Both the position numbers and the translations under genes were made by a program. Shown here piece after piece: positions 57,301 through 64,000 of a stretch of 64,000 nucleotides of DNA. Source of the stretch: Bemisia tabaci (lineage: Eukaryota; Arthropoda; Insecta; Hemiptera; Aleyrodidae); NCBI RefSeq assembly GCF_918797505.1, contig NC_092794.1, forward strand, positions 76,731,345 through 76,795,344. The letters run 5' to 3'. A model generated the notes under the pieces. The model was given only the letters and a program-made list of their open reading frames with translations. It made no database searches and was not told the origin of the DNA. The stretch's first letter is position 1; each line of letters starts with the position of its first letter.

Positions 57301-58816
57301 AAAATTACAGATACTTCCAAAAATTCACTTTTTTTCAGCGCTACTTGAGAAGCCCACCTAGTGCCGACCGATCAGCCGCTCAGATCCTCAGCGTTGTTAA
57401 GTACAGTGCTTCTGATCACAATGTCATAAACCCTCCACGCATAATTATTGCAGAGCTTGAGATTATGCAATTTTGGTCAATTTAAAACTAATTTTAGATT
57501 TCCAGCTTTCTCTAAATCGTGTGGAGCTCTCTTTCCATTGCAGTGTAAATATCTTATAAAAAATGCAAGTCATGGAACCACCTCAACAAAAATCTAGGAA
57601 AACATTAGTTTCATCAGTGTGCTCCACCAGAAAAGTTTTTAGTCCATAAAGCGGAAAGAAGAAGGGAATGGTCATTTTAAACCTCAGTACCTACTCAATA
57701 TGTGCTCAAATAATTATTATGTTTTCCTTCTCCAGGATGACTTGCCATCTGTTTTTGAGCCTGAAGATGGAGCCGTGATACTCAAAGAAGCATTGAAACG
57801 AAGCAAACTGAAACAACAGCCTCCGATATATTTAGAAACTATTGTAATGTCTGAAGAGTATTTTGATAAAATCATCCAATTTGTCAGAGAAAATTTGCTT
57901 CATAAAAATGTTGAATCAGTAAGTCCTCAGAAATTGTTTGTTCAAATGTTGATCAGTTTTGAACCTCCAAATCAGAAATCCAAATAATATACTTCTGTGA
58001 GGAGAAGAATTGAAGTTCCATAGAATATAGTTAATCCTGAAAATTTTACCTTGCAAACAGCGACCATTTGGAAACTTCTATGATCAGCTCACAAATGAGA
58101 AATTAAGATCAGTCATTTACATTTCTGCGTCATCACGGATCCTTCATAGGTACTGGCCGTGCAGAAACCTAACCCTGTACTGGTTACCAGCTGCTCCCAG
58201 CAGGCTTATTATTGAAATTGATAGACAAATAAGAAAGGCAAAATGGGGTGATCCTACCGTTTGAAATAGGTGGTTGTTGTAGATTAAGGGAGAAAAAAAA
58301 TGGACGAACTACTGAGTTCCTCGTTGATTGCCGTTTGCAAGTCTATTACTTGCCTTGTTTGTTCATCGCAACCATCCCTCTCAACCAATAGGATTGCTCC
58401 ATTTTTTCTTCGTCTCTGACTTCGTTCATTAATTTCAATAATAAACCTGCTGAAGGTGTGATTCTTTAGCTATAGAGGTAGGGTGTTATTATCAACTTGT
58501 GCGATAATCTAATCGAGTTTAATCTGTTTGGCCCTGTCAAGGAGGCACTTTTGCAAATTTCCAACCCTCTCATTATGCATTATTGTCACTATCACTTCTT
58601 TCTCAATGTTCAGTTTTTGTTTGTTGGCAATTTTTCTTTTTGTTGTAAAAAGCATCTTAATTTCAGGCTGTCAACTCCGGTGACTTTCTAAAAGCAATTG
58701 CAGACTCCAGGCTGAAAGGAGCAAACCCTGAAGTGGAATTTAAAGATGTAAAAGCTAATCGGAAAGATGAAAGACGGAAAGTTGCATCAAGTGGTAAAGG
58801 AGGAGGTGGTGCTCAG
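33247..58816 (+). CDS. UFL1: E3 UFM1-protein ligase 1, exons 1-8 (C-terminus beyond window)
   Basis: UFL1 is the scaffold-type E3 that, with DDRGK1/UFBP1 at the ER membrane, transfers UFM1 from UFC1 to targets such as ribosomal protein RPL26; this is family knowledge. Exons: 33247-33326, 34288-34433, 49549-49787, 51150-51342, 54118-54264, 56399-56574, 57736-57918, 58667-58816. All have GT-AG borders and compatible phases, giving 438 codons with no stop. Diagnostic segments are [15 protein letters not shown] near the N-terminus, [53 protein letters not shown] and the charged, Gly-rich [17 protein letters not shown]. Human UFL1 has 794 residues and this Gly-rich point lies somewhat past its middle, so roughly 350 residues remain downstream. 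The gene spans at least 25.6 kb; introns are filled with transposons, and no exon 9 was found before 64000. Confidence 0.93.
34288..34433 (+). CDS. UFL1: UFL1 exon 2
   Basis: Acceptor TCACTAG|A, donor GGAG|GTAAGG. Encodes [18 protein letters not shown] and a '[14 protein letters not shown]' segment that match the winged-helix region of the family. Confidence 0.92.
34587..34839. mobile_element. Small MITE in UFL1 intron 2
   Basis: Inverted ends GGACCGCGTTTAACAGAAAG and complement (one mismatch near the tip), about 253 bp, with an inner pair 'CACATCAGCT'. No ORF. Confidence 0.65.
34976..35452. other. GC-richer segment bounded by TAA repeats, possible LINE 5' UTR
   Basis: A short TAATAATAA run lies at 34978-34988, then ~390 bp of C-rich noncoding sequence, then an imperfect (TAA)n array at 35385-35452. 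It may be the 5' UTR of the R4/Dong-like LINE that follows, or an older separate element. No ORF. Confidence 0.4.
35719..36738 (+). CDS. N-terminal ORF of the R4/Dong-like LINE with duplicated Trp-rich domain
   Basis: 339 codons if the first ATG is used. Two similar ~80-residue repeats, at about 75-157 and 193-274, share W-T-x-E-E-Y-K-E-(I/V)-I-W-C, then Y-x-L-W-R-x-R-N-P-N, then ANKLATQRR. The Trp spacing suggests a Myb/SANT-like or related helical DNA-binding fold, but this is inference. Linkers are Gln/Thr/Asn-rich and the C-terminus is a run of ten Asp followed by PHPL. It is unbroken, while the RT downstream is decayed. It ends shortly before the RT fragment, and an internal deletion at about 36740-36770 removes the first RT motifs. 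Confidence 0.7.
   Translation: MGTNMETRSSKTRKTQNCKGKTDRTVDNAEELTQVSGTTRKRTQKQQNQLNQTPQAQSPPPTSPAGKNTNAQRKQATERVKWTTEEYKEIIWCYWYIKESTQSCNINANYDLWRKRNPNTRPHIDANKLATQRRFIAKKQKLSEAQIEEIKADVAANLATQCEPGVTRKTQNTNNNQNSPTTMNNAANHTQRVQWTEEEYKEVIWCHWFVKENTGIHNIKATYELWRQRNPNARLHLNANKLATQRRYIENKKKLTEQQLQEIKDDVHSTIEAPTDQHTTESSSGDATNDENRPSRRNDPTDSRESESTPDTPQTNETPRRSRQHDDDDDDDDDDPHPL
36767..38703 (+). pseudogene. RT and restriction-like endonuclease of the R4/Dong-like LINE, broken
   Basis: 36767-37501 encodes RT motifs [40 protein letters not shown] and YLDDIKIYA (catalytic YLDD). After a frameshift near 37480 the frame 37510-38402 continues with [22 protein letters not shown] and the finger [18 protein letters not shown] (CX2CX8HX4C). 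After a second frameshift near 38390, [10 protein letters not shown] and YIIDISIPN supply the endonuclease PD...D. A TAA at 38531 replaces an expected sense codon in EMKR*WN. The last motif is [10 protein letters not shown], ending at the TAA near 38710. Not functional as it stands. Confidence 0.8.
38893..39785 (-). pseudogene. 5'-truncated jockey/Crack-like LINE, 3' end only
   Basis: Minus strand, two overlapping frames: 39782-39235 encodes the end of the RT ('[14 protein letters not shown]', then [14 protein letters not shown]) and 39442-38990 the region after it ([30 protein letters not shown]). A frameshift separates them near 39400. The strand ends in a short 3' UTR and an ATT-type tail (38905-38893, read as GATTATTATTCTTA). 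No upstream RT or endonuclease remains. It adjoins the tail of the R4/Dong-like element. Confidence 0.75.
39957..40502. mobile_element. Diverged palindromic element, family J copy 1
   Basis: 'TATGGGGATGTGTACCACGAT' type sequence on the left (about 39966) pairs with its complement at the right end. The inner pair 'GGATGCTGATC' and 'GCACCAACT' also matches 50139-50782. Noncoding. Confidence 0.55.
41393..42729. mobile_element. Young foldback element, family A copy 2
   Basis: Near-perfect palindrome of 1.34 kb centred near 42061. Ends AAGAGCCGTATGCAAAAACG and complement. Arm sequence is nearly that of 4386-5712, apart from the tip and a segment around 41720-41760. TA precedes the left end but TG follows the right end. 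The mirrored ORFs in the arms are not counted as genes. Confidence 0.85.
42730..43690. other. A+T-rich DNA, nothing recognised
   Basis: About 960 bp without a credible ORF or repeat, ending in a T-run at about 43668-43688 just before the tandem repeat. Confidence 0.45.
43697..44715 (+). repeat. 368-bp tandem repeat, about 2.8 copies
   Basis: GCCATGATTGTTTTGAAAAA occurs at 43701, 44069 and 44437, exactly 368 bp apart, and copies differ at only a few bases. The third copy stops after 'GACAAAGTAGTTA'. No long ORF crosses the unit. Likely a young tandem duplication or a small satellite block. Confidence 0.9.
45149..46409. mobile_element. Palindromic element F inserted in the right arm of the giant element
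   Basis: Arms 45149-45716 and 45851-46409 are near-perfect complements centred near 45783. Ends read TGTCGCCTTATCTTGCTCGA and a complement with one difference. It is flanked by GCGTCGC on the left and GCGACGC on the right, a likely 7-bp duplication with one mismatch. Each arm includes a 'GGGTTCGATCCTCGAC' sequence like a Pol III B box, and a long C or G run. Confidence 0.75.
46635..48980. mobile_element. Inverted-repeat element with TAGCTAYGTTTATGCGAG ends
   Basis: Ends TAGCTACGTTTATGCGAGGC (46635) and complement with one or two differences (ending 48980). The subterminal 150-250 bp on each side repeat 'GTTTATGC' and 'AAACC' blocks in inverted order. The 1.9-kb interior has no ORF over about 67 codons. 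A non-autonomous DNA transposon of unknown superfamily. Confidence 0.65.
49036..49420. mobile_element. Small MITE upstream of UFL1 exon 3
   Basis: TCTAGAGTACCTGTATAGCG near 49038 pairs with CGCTATACATGTACTCTA near 49398; the match runs about 30 bp. No ORF. It ends about 130 bp before exon 3. Confidence 0.55.
49549..49787 (+). CDS. UFL1: UFL1 exon 3
   Basis: Acceptor TTTCCCAG|GA after a 15.1-kb intron; donor CAAAAT|GTAAGT. Encodes [18 protein letters not shown] through DLPADFLQN. Confidence 0.92.
50139..50782. mobile_element. Palindromic element, family J copy 2, in UFL1 intron 3
   Basis: Arms 50139-50290 and about 50640-50782 are complementary over about 150 bp; ends AAGGACCCCGCACACC and complement. 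TA precedes the left end, TG follows the right end. Its AAGGACCCCGCACA end resembles AAGAACCCCGCACA of the giant element at 41058. Confidence 0.7.
50811..51038. mobile_element. Hairpin MITE in UFL1 intron 3
   Basis: Ends CACGGAAAAAAAAAAGAATT and complement; the arms, near-perfect over about 100 bp, include 'GATTCAGCAATTC' and 'ATGCTACTTTAACCAC'. It lies about 110 bp before exon 4. Confidence 0.75.
51150..51342 (+). CDS. UFL1: UFL1 exon 4
   Basis: Acceptor TTTTCCAG|GCC, donor TACA|GTAAGT. Encodes [15 protein letters not shown], '[17 protein letters not shown]' and NLFY. No ATG inside, so it was placed by homology and phase. Confidence 0.9.
51343..54117 (+). other. UFL1 intron 4
   Basis: 2.8 kb of A+T-rich DNA. 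No gene, RNA or clear inverted repeat is seen. The ORF at 53929-54123 on the minus strand shows no domain. Confidence 0.5.
54118..54264 (+). CDS. UFL1: UFL1 exon 5
   Basis: Acceptor AATTTTAG|CT, donor ATTG|GTAAGC. Encodes [20 protein letters not shown], then [20 protein letters not shown] and NGYI. Confidence 0.9.
54819..55391. mobile_element. MITE in UFL1 intron 5
   Basis: Ends TGGACCAATAGACAAGGTAC and complement, with about 120-bp arms that include 'CATTCTAATACATGTTTCTTG'. The centre has a tandem 'CTCATTTCCCACCATGTGCT' pair. Noncoding. Confidence 0.75.
56399..56574 (+). CDS. UFL1: UFL1 exon 6
   Basis: Acceptor CATTTCAG|AA, donor ATAATG|GTACCT (weaker donor). Encodes [10 protein letters not shown], '[19 protein letters not shown]' and TGSFTDIM. 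Confidence 0.9.
56731..57400 (+). mobile_element. Family A solo arm in UFL1 intron 6
   Basis: Single, diverged copy of one family-A arm. The outer end is 'GAGCTTAATGCAAAAACGGC', followed by the C-run, the 'CCCAAATTTTCAG' module and the 'GTCTTTTTCCGCATCCAA'-like region, ending near the arm's inner part. The second arm is absent, so it is either a half copy or a deletion product. Confidence 0.7.
57736..57918 (+). CDS. UFL1: UFL1 exon 7
   Basis: Acceptor TCTCCAG|GAT, donor GAATCA|GTAAGT. Encodes [36 protein letters not shown] and LLHKNVES. Confidence 0.9.
58667..58816 (+). CDS. UFL1: UFL1 exon 8
   Basis: Acceptor ATTTCAG|GCT, donor GCTCAG|GTAATT. Encodes [20 protein letters not shown], a Lys/Asp-rich stretch (RKDERRKV) and GKGGGGAQ, the start of the family's disordered basic region. 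Confidence 0.88.
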
Positions 58817-59538
58817 GTAATTCAGAAATTTGCTACCTTCAATTGAAGTGTATCAAAAATACTGTGCTACTGTATGATATCAATTTTGAAAAATAATGGT
58901 ACTATTAGGTCGGTTAAGCCTTTTCCATGTAAGCGCAATTTGTGAAACTTGGAGCAAATTTGTTCATCAAACTGGGGTTACATGGAAGAAGTTCGTCCTT
59001 TCCGAAAACTGCTCTCATGAAGGCAGGGTCTTTTTTTTCATTCTTTTTATTCTCTCATTTGAAAGTACATACTAAGTTATTGGTTTTTTTCTAAAAACTT
59101 TTTTCCGAGCTCTTTTCTTAAATTTTGGAAATTGCCAGAAAAGGTCACTCAAAATAAGTTAAAACAATTAGGGTAGTGAAAAACAGGGTTTAAGCTGCGT
59201 GTTTGTTGCGTTTAAATATATGTGTCACAATCGATATGGAGTCCATAGTGGAAGAATACATAGCAGCGTTGTTATGTTTCATTGATCAGCAGAAGGTTAT
59301 AGGCTAGGACTTGTCATTTTGAGAAATTCAACTGTTCTTTAACATACTTATTGGATATCCCTATTGCTGCATTTGCCATGGTCCCTTCTTTCAGATAGTC
59401 TTAACATTATCATGTTATAGCAGAACTGAGACCTCACCTCAAACGAGATATGAACCATGCTTCTAATGGCAGTGTGGTGGCTATGAAATAAATGGAAAAC
59501 CAGTCCTCTCTGTGGAAGGAAGAATTCGTGTGGCACCA
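58817..59538 (+). other. UFL1 intron 8, first part
   Basis: About 720 bp between exon 8 and the foldback element at 59539, without recognisable features. Confidence 0.5.
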
Positions 59539-62000
59539 AAGAGCCTTATGCAAAAACGGCCAAATCCCCTGTAGCTCCGATTGCTTCCATTTTTTAGTAT
59601 GCTATTTCACCATAACAAAGGGTCCCGTTTCTGATACTTTCAAGTCCAAAAAGAATTTTCCCGCGCTTTGGCGGCGTTGCCAAGCTGCAACCTTAAAAAT
59701 TCGATAACTTTTGAACCAATTGAGCTATTGATCTGCGGTTTGCGCTAAAATTCTTTAAAAATTATGAACTTTTCTTTTATGTATGATTTTTGGATGGAAC
59801 GTAACATTAAACTTATGATTCACCTCTTTTTTTGGATTTTTGATCCGTTGAATTTGACATGTTCGTAAATACCCAATAAAGCTAATTTTTTATTTTAAAA
59901 AAATATGTCCAATTGATTCCTCGTCTGATTCCGCATCTATCGATATGTCATACTCGGCGGGGAAACGATTGGTATAGAAGCTATGACCATTTTTATACGC
60001 GGGTTTCGACGCGCCGTACCCATTACGCACCGTTACAACCGTCCTGGGCTCCTCGCCGCGTGGCCTAGCGACTGATTCATCGACTTTACGCAACTTTTTA
60101 GTTTTAACTGACTTACTGAAGAGATAATTTGTAATAATAAAGTTCTTGTGTCTAGTGATTTGTTGTTCTAACCCATAGTTAATAGCTAGTTCTAAGTGTC
60201 AGAGACCATCCAGGCAAACGAATAATTTAGAATAAGTAGAAATGGAATGTTGATTTCAGCCAAGTGTTTTATGGTTGACGAAAGTTTAAAGACGATTATT
60301 TCCAATGTTTGAAATTCAAACAAAATGATGTAAAATAATCTTGCAAAAAAAAGTGAAACATAGGATAAAGTACCTCAAGAGTAAGCTAATTAAAACAGGT
60401 GAAAATAAAACTACCTATGCTAGGTTTCTTAATATGATTTAAATATGGTAAGTAATTTAAAGTAAACGTCACCCATTGAGATAAATTCCCACATTCGTCG
60501 TCTGAATCATCCTTGGATGTGTCCTTTAAGAAAAGTTTGATCTGGTATTAGTGCCAATACAAATATTCTGCCGGTGCCTTGAGTCCTGCATGACGGCCGA
60601 AACCTAGGTACCATATGATGACAATCGCATGTGCACAGTGCCTAATTGTTCTGGCTCCATTCATGCACGTACATAGCAGGTGGCCACTGATGACATTGTT
60701 CGTTTATTAAGATAAATTAATATAAACACATTGTAGATCTTTAGCAATTTGTGTCTTGTCAATAATCTACATTTCAAAAAAACTGGATCAACAACATGTA
60801 TTCCTTGATCTAAAAAATTTGGTTGGTAGCTGTCCTTGCTTTGAAATTCATATTTGCCGCAAGCAAAATGATCTGCTATGTCAGATCTTGCGAGATGTAA
60901 CTGGTATGATCCACAAAATTGTTTAATATCTTCCGTGAAGTTGCTGAAAGTACGTCCGGCTCCTCCAATTTTCTAAAGTTTTTACTTTTTCGAATTAGGC
61001 CCCTAGTTTCCACGATTTTATGCATCAGATTTGGCTCGTTAATTTTTGCCAACATTTCCAATGCCACAGTTTCACTGTTCTCGTCACTGTAATTCCTACG
61101 AAAAAAAGCGTTGTGAATGGCGGCTGTTATTCTTAGATCCGTAAACAAAGATTTTTTGTAAGATTATTTTATATCATTTTGTTTGAATTTCAAACATTGG
61201 AAATAATCGTCTTTAAACTTTCGTCAACCATAAAACACTTGGCTGAAATCAACATTCCATTTCTACTTATTCTAAATTATTCGTTTACCTGGATGGTCTC
61301 TGACACTTAGAACTAGCTATTAACTATGGGTTAGAACAACAAATCACTGGACACAAGAACTTTATTATTACAAATTATCTCTTCAGTAAGTCAGTTAAAA
61401 CTAAAAAGTTGCGTAAAGTCGATGAACCAGTCGCTAGGCCACGCGGCGAGGAGCCCAGGACGGTTGTAATGGTGCGTAATGGATACGGCGCGTCGAAACC
61501 CGCGTATAAAAATGGTCATAGCTTCTATACCAATCGTTTCCCCGCCGAGTATGACATATCGATAGATGCGGAATCAGACGAGGAATCAATTGGACATATT
61601 TTTTTAAAATAAAAAATTAGCTTTATTGGGTATTTACGAACATGTCAAATTCAACGGATCAAAAATCCAAAAAAAGAGGTGAATCATGAGTTTAATGTTA
61701 CGTTCCAAAAATCGTTCATCCAAACGTTACGTTCGTTACGTTCATCCAAAAATCATACATAAAACAAAAGTTCATAATTTTTAAAGAATTTTAGCGCAAA
61801 CCGCAGATCAATAGCTCAATTGGTTCAAAAGTTATCGAATTTTTAAGGTTGCAGCTTGGCAACGCCATCAAAGCGCGGGAAAATTCTTTTTGGACTTGAA
61901 AGTATCAGAAACGGGACCCTTTGTTATGGTGAAATAGCATACTAAAAAATGGAAGCAATCGGAGCTACGGGGGATTTGGCCGTTTTTGCATAAGGCTCTT
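59539..62000. mobile_element. Foldback element A3 carrying a transposase remnant
   Basis: The arms 59539-60345 and about 61160-62000 are near-perfect complements of roughly 800 bp. Ends AAGAGCCTTATGCAAAAACG and complement match the ends of family A, but the arm interiors differ. The ~815-bp spacer encodes a decayed transposase on the minus strand. ORFs at 59890-60093 (minus) and 61409-61612 (plus) mirror each other. No clear target duplication is visible. Confidence 0.8.
60490..61148 (-). pseudogene. Transposase C-terminal fragment with SWIM-like zinc finger
   Basis: Read on the minus strand in three frames. 61148-60876 encodes LRITAAIHNAFFRRNYSDEN, then VALEMLAKINEPN and ETRGLIRKSKNFRKL. 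After a frameshift past the TAG near 60875, ADHFACGKYEFQSKDSYQPN and KCRLLTRHKLLKIYNVFILI follow. After another near 60650, RHCAHAIVIIWYLGFGRHAG and DTSKDDSDDECG follow. The order LRI.AA..N.FFR, G.Y......SY and C.H....WYLG matches, from memory, the C-terminal half of a transposase-like family in hemipterans and Hydra that ends in a SWIM finger. The catalytic DDE part is absent. The family name is uncertain. Confidence 0.65.
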
Positions 62001-62590
62001 TTGCACTTGGACGCTGGATTCTACATAGGCTGTCCAAAAAGTACCGAGACTGGTTCCATAACTCAAAAACCAAGATAGCTAGAGGCTTGATCTTGGTCTC
62101 ATTTGAAAGATCAATTCAATATCTATCGATTGAGACCAAGATCAAAACTTTCGGTCAAGCATTTCAAAAGTTACGACACTGTTTGTAAAAAAAATATCTG
62201 GACCCCCTACCGTTTTTAATGACTATTTCCTCTTGCCAGTAACACTCTCTAAATTATTAGTCGTGCAGCGAAGCCGTATAGACTCTAGGTTTCGCCGGAG
62301 GCTAAAAAATGTTCACACTTTTAGGCTAAGTCCAAGAGGAGAATTTTCGAGGAACCAAGTAACATATGAAATATTGATATCGGTGCATTTTGGCCCAATG
62401 GAGATGTTGCATGTGGGAGGAATTTGCAATTTGACTGTTGATTCTTGTATGAAAGTTCGCGAGGAACACGATGGTGCCACTGGTTTTCTCTGAAATCATC
62501 TCCCAAGCTCAAAAAAAGCACTCAAGTTGAGGCCAAAATGGAGGGGATATCCCACCCTACCCTGAGAGTCCACGTCTACATGAAGACAAA
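62001..62590 (+). other. UFL1 intron 8, no feature recognised
   Basis: About 590 bp between the foldback element and a small hairpin. The ORFs at 62233-62493 (plus) and 62321-62521 (minus) show no known domain. A short inverted pair, 'GATCTTGGTCTCATTTGAAA' and complement-like sequence, lies at about 62090-62145. Confidence 0.4.
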
Positions 62591-62711
62591 CTCACCATGC
62601 AGAGATAGGGAGCAAATACATTAGCAGGGTTGCCGTGTTTTCAGTTTTGGAGTCCCCACATAAATTGGCAGCCCTGTCAATGTATTAGCTCCCTATCTTT
62701 GCATGGAGAGT
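62591..62711. repeat. Small hairpin repeat
   Basis: CTCACCATGCAGAGATAGGG and about 20 more bases pair with a diverged complement near 62670-62710, including 'GGCAGCCCTG'. A MITE-like stem-loop of about 120 bp. Confidence 0.6.
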
Positions 62712-62869
62712 TGGTGCTTTTTAGCTGAATTTCGGCCAATAGGATCTTTAATGATTTATCAGTAATGGATGTTTATGTTGATTAATTATTACTGTCTGAA
62801 AGTGAATCCTGTGGGAGAATATTATAGGGTTGGTTCAAACAAGTTTTAGAATTTTTTTCTTTAGCGCTA

Positions 62870-63195
62870 ATGGACCCTAAGCGACAACTTCAATTCATCG
62901 AACTAAATGTTTTCAATGTTCATAACCATTTTTTAATTGTCAGAACTCACTAGACCACATTATATTCATGATGAATTTAAAGAATATTGCTGTCAAAAGT
63001 TGAGTTCTCCTTCGATTTAGCACTTTTTGTCGTTACCTTAAAGACCATACGGAAAGTGCTAAATCTACGGAAAACTCAACTTTTCATAGCGATATTCTTC
63101 AAATTTATCATGAATATAATGTGGTCTAGTGAGCTCTGACTTTTAAAAATGGGTATGAATATTTAAGGCTTTATTTTCCTCGAATTTAAGTGGTT
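62870..63195. repeat. Palindrome, family M
   Basis: Arms centred near 63030 share 'CTAGACCACATTATATTCAT' and 'AAGTTGAGTT' in inverted order. One diverged arm recurs at 63612-63800 ('GACCATACGAATAGAGCTAA', then 'GTGTTCTAGTGAG'). Confidence 0.6.
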
Positions 63196-64000
63196 TTTCA
63201 GAGTCTACGGTAAGAAAAAAAGTCTAAAACACGTTAAAAGTTACTTGAACCTACCCTGTAATGTTGAGCTATGACTTCAACTTTCATGAACCCTTACTTG
63301 TGCCTTTCAGCTTGATTTCGCTAAACGGAATTATTTATGATTGAAGTCATGGTTGAGTTTACTATGCTGATAAAATATCATTGGAAAATTTAGGTTTCAC
63401 CATCATAGTCTTCTAAAAATAACCATCAGCATTACTGCACCAACCAAAATCTAGCCCAAAAAAAAAAATAATTCGGCTGAAAAAGTGGGAGAAGTTGGGA
63501 TGTGCAGTCTTAAAATAAAAATACTTAGCTGTGATTGGACGTAGCTTTGCTTTTATTGAGACTTTCAAATTTTATGAATAAAAAACAGTAAGCGTTTAGC
63601 AAAAACAGTTAGTTCTGTCCTTACCCATAGACCATACGAATAGAGCTAAATCGAAGGAGAACTTAGCTTTTGACAGCGATGCTCTTCAAATTTTTCATAT
63701 ACCTATACAATGTGTTCTAGTGAGTTTGGATGGTAAAAAATGGTCAGGAACATTTAAAGCTTTATTTTCCATGAACGTAAGTTGTCGTTCAGGATAGATT
63801 CTGACCACTAGATCCTTACTAGAGTAAGGAAAGAAAGTCTAAAATCGTTAAAAGTCACAGAAAAACGCGAAAAAAGAAAAAAGTCGGAAAAGGAAGTCAA
63901 ATTTACATAACAATTAAATTAACATAAAAATTTCGTAAAAAGTATTGGAAATTACGAACAAATGTATTTACGTAAAAACTGTATTAAAAAGAAAGTTAAT
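63196..64000 (+). other. UFL1 intron 8, end of window
   Basis: A+T-rich. It contains a half copy of family M at 63612-63800 and, at the very end, repeated 'TACGTAAAA/CGTAAAAA' words. No UFL1 exon is recognised here. Confidence 0.5.

Noticed and set aside
59890..61612. Paired 67-residue ORFs (RKVDE...HIFLK) in both arms of the 59539-62000 element
   Set aside because: Arms are inverted copies, so the pairing is not evidence of coding. I kept it only as part of the element; it could be an N-terminal transposase scrap but shows no motif.
62233..62493. 86-codon ORF as a possible UFL1 exon 9
   Set aside because: The translation does not resemble the C-terminal half of UFL1, and no suitable acceptor and phase were found.

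Overview
This window looks like arthropod nuclear DNA, most likely from an insect. Two conserved eukaryotic genes are split by canonical GT-AG introns, one intron is about 15 kb, the DNA is A+T-rich, and non-LTR retrotransposons of insect-type clades sit among very many inverted-repeat DNA transposons. A TE-rich hemipteran is my guess; the sequence alone does not prove it.

Host genes. (1) On the minus strand at 20943-24759 there is a two-exon DNAJC30-like J-domain gene: exon 1 with the J domain and HPD motif, exon 2 with the transmembrane segment, 226 residues in total. (2) On the plus strand from 33247 there is UFL1, the scaffold E3 ligase of the UFM1 pathway. Eight exons (438 codons, all junctions in phase) end at 58816 and the C-terminal ~40% lies beyond the window.

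Layout. 1-3440: inverted array of degenerate ~125-bp units. 3440-9655: nested palindromic (foldback) elements. 10238-12585: long inverted-repeat element with a recurring 20-bp motif. 14150-17270: broken R1-clade-like LINE and its GC-rich tail. 17416-19719: palindrome with ~1-kb arms. 20480-20760: scrap of another LINE. 20943-24759: DNAJC30 gene, whose intron holds two copies of one MITE. 25548-30871: four nested or adjacent MITEs, two hAT-like with exact 8-bp target duplications. 32524-33141: three stacked MITEs ending about 105 bp upstream of the UFL1 start codon. 34434-49548: UFL1 intron 2, almost wholly TE: a MITE, an R4/Dong-like LINE placed in TAA repeats at the tail of a jockey-like LINE fragment, a 5.5-kb giant inverted-repeat element with other elements inside it, and a 2.3-kb inverted-repeat element. 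49.5-58.8 kb: UFL1 exons 3-8 with MITEs in the introns. 59539-62000: a foldback element carrying a decayed transposase with a SWIM-like zinc finger. 62-64 kb: small palindromes.

How it fits together. The two host genes are unrelated (a mitochondrial J protein and the UFMylation ligase). Most of the rest is layered transposition. Several foldback families share similar ends (AAGAGCC / AAGAACC / AAGGACC, often after TA), and one copy still holds a transposase remnant, so a single transposase may have moved a set of very long-armed palindromes. This is the most distinctive feature of the window. All boundaries of diverged repeats are estimates made by eye.
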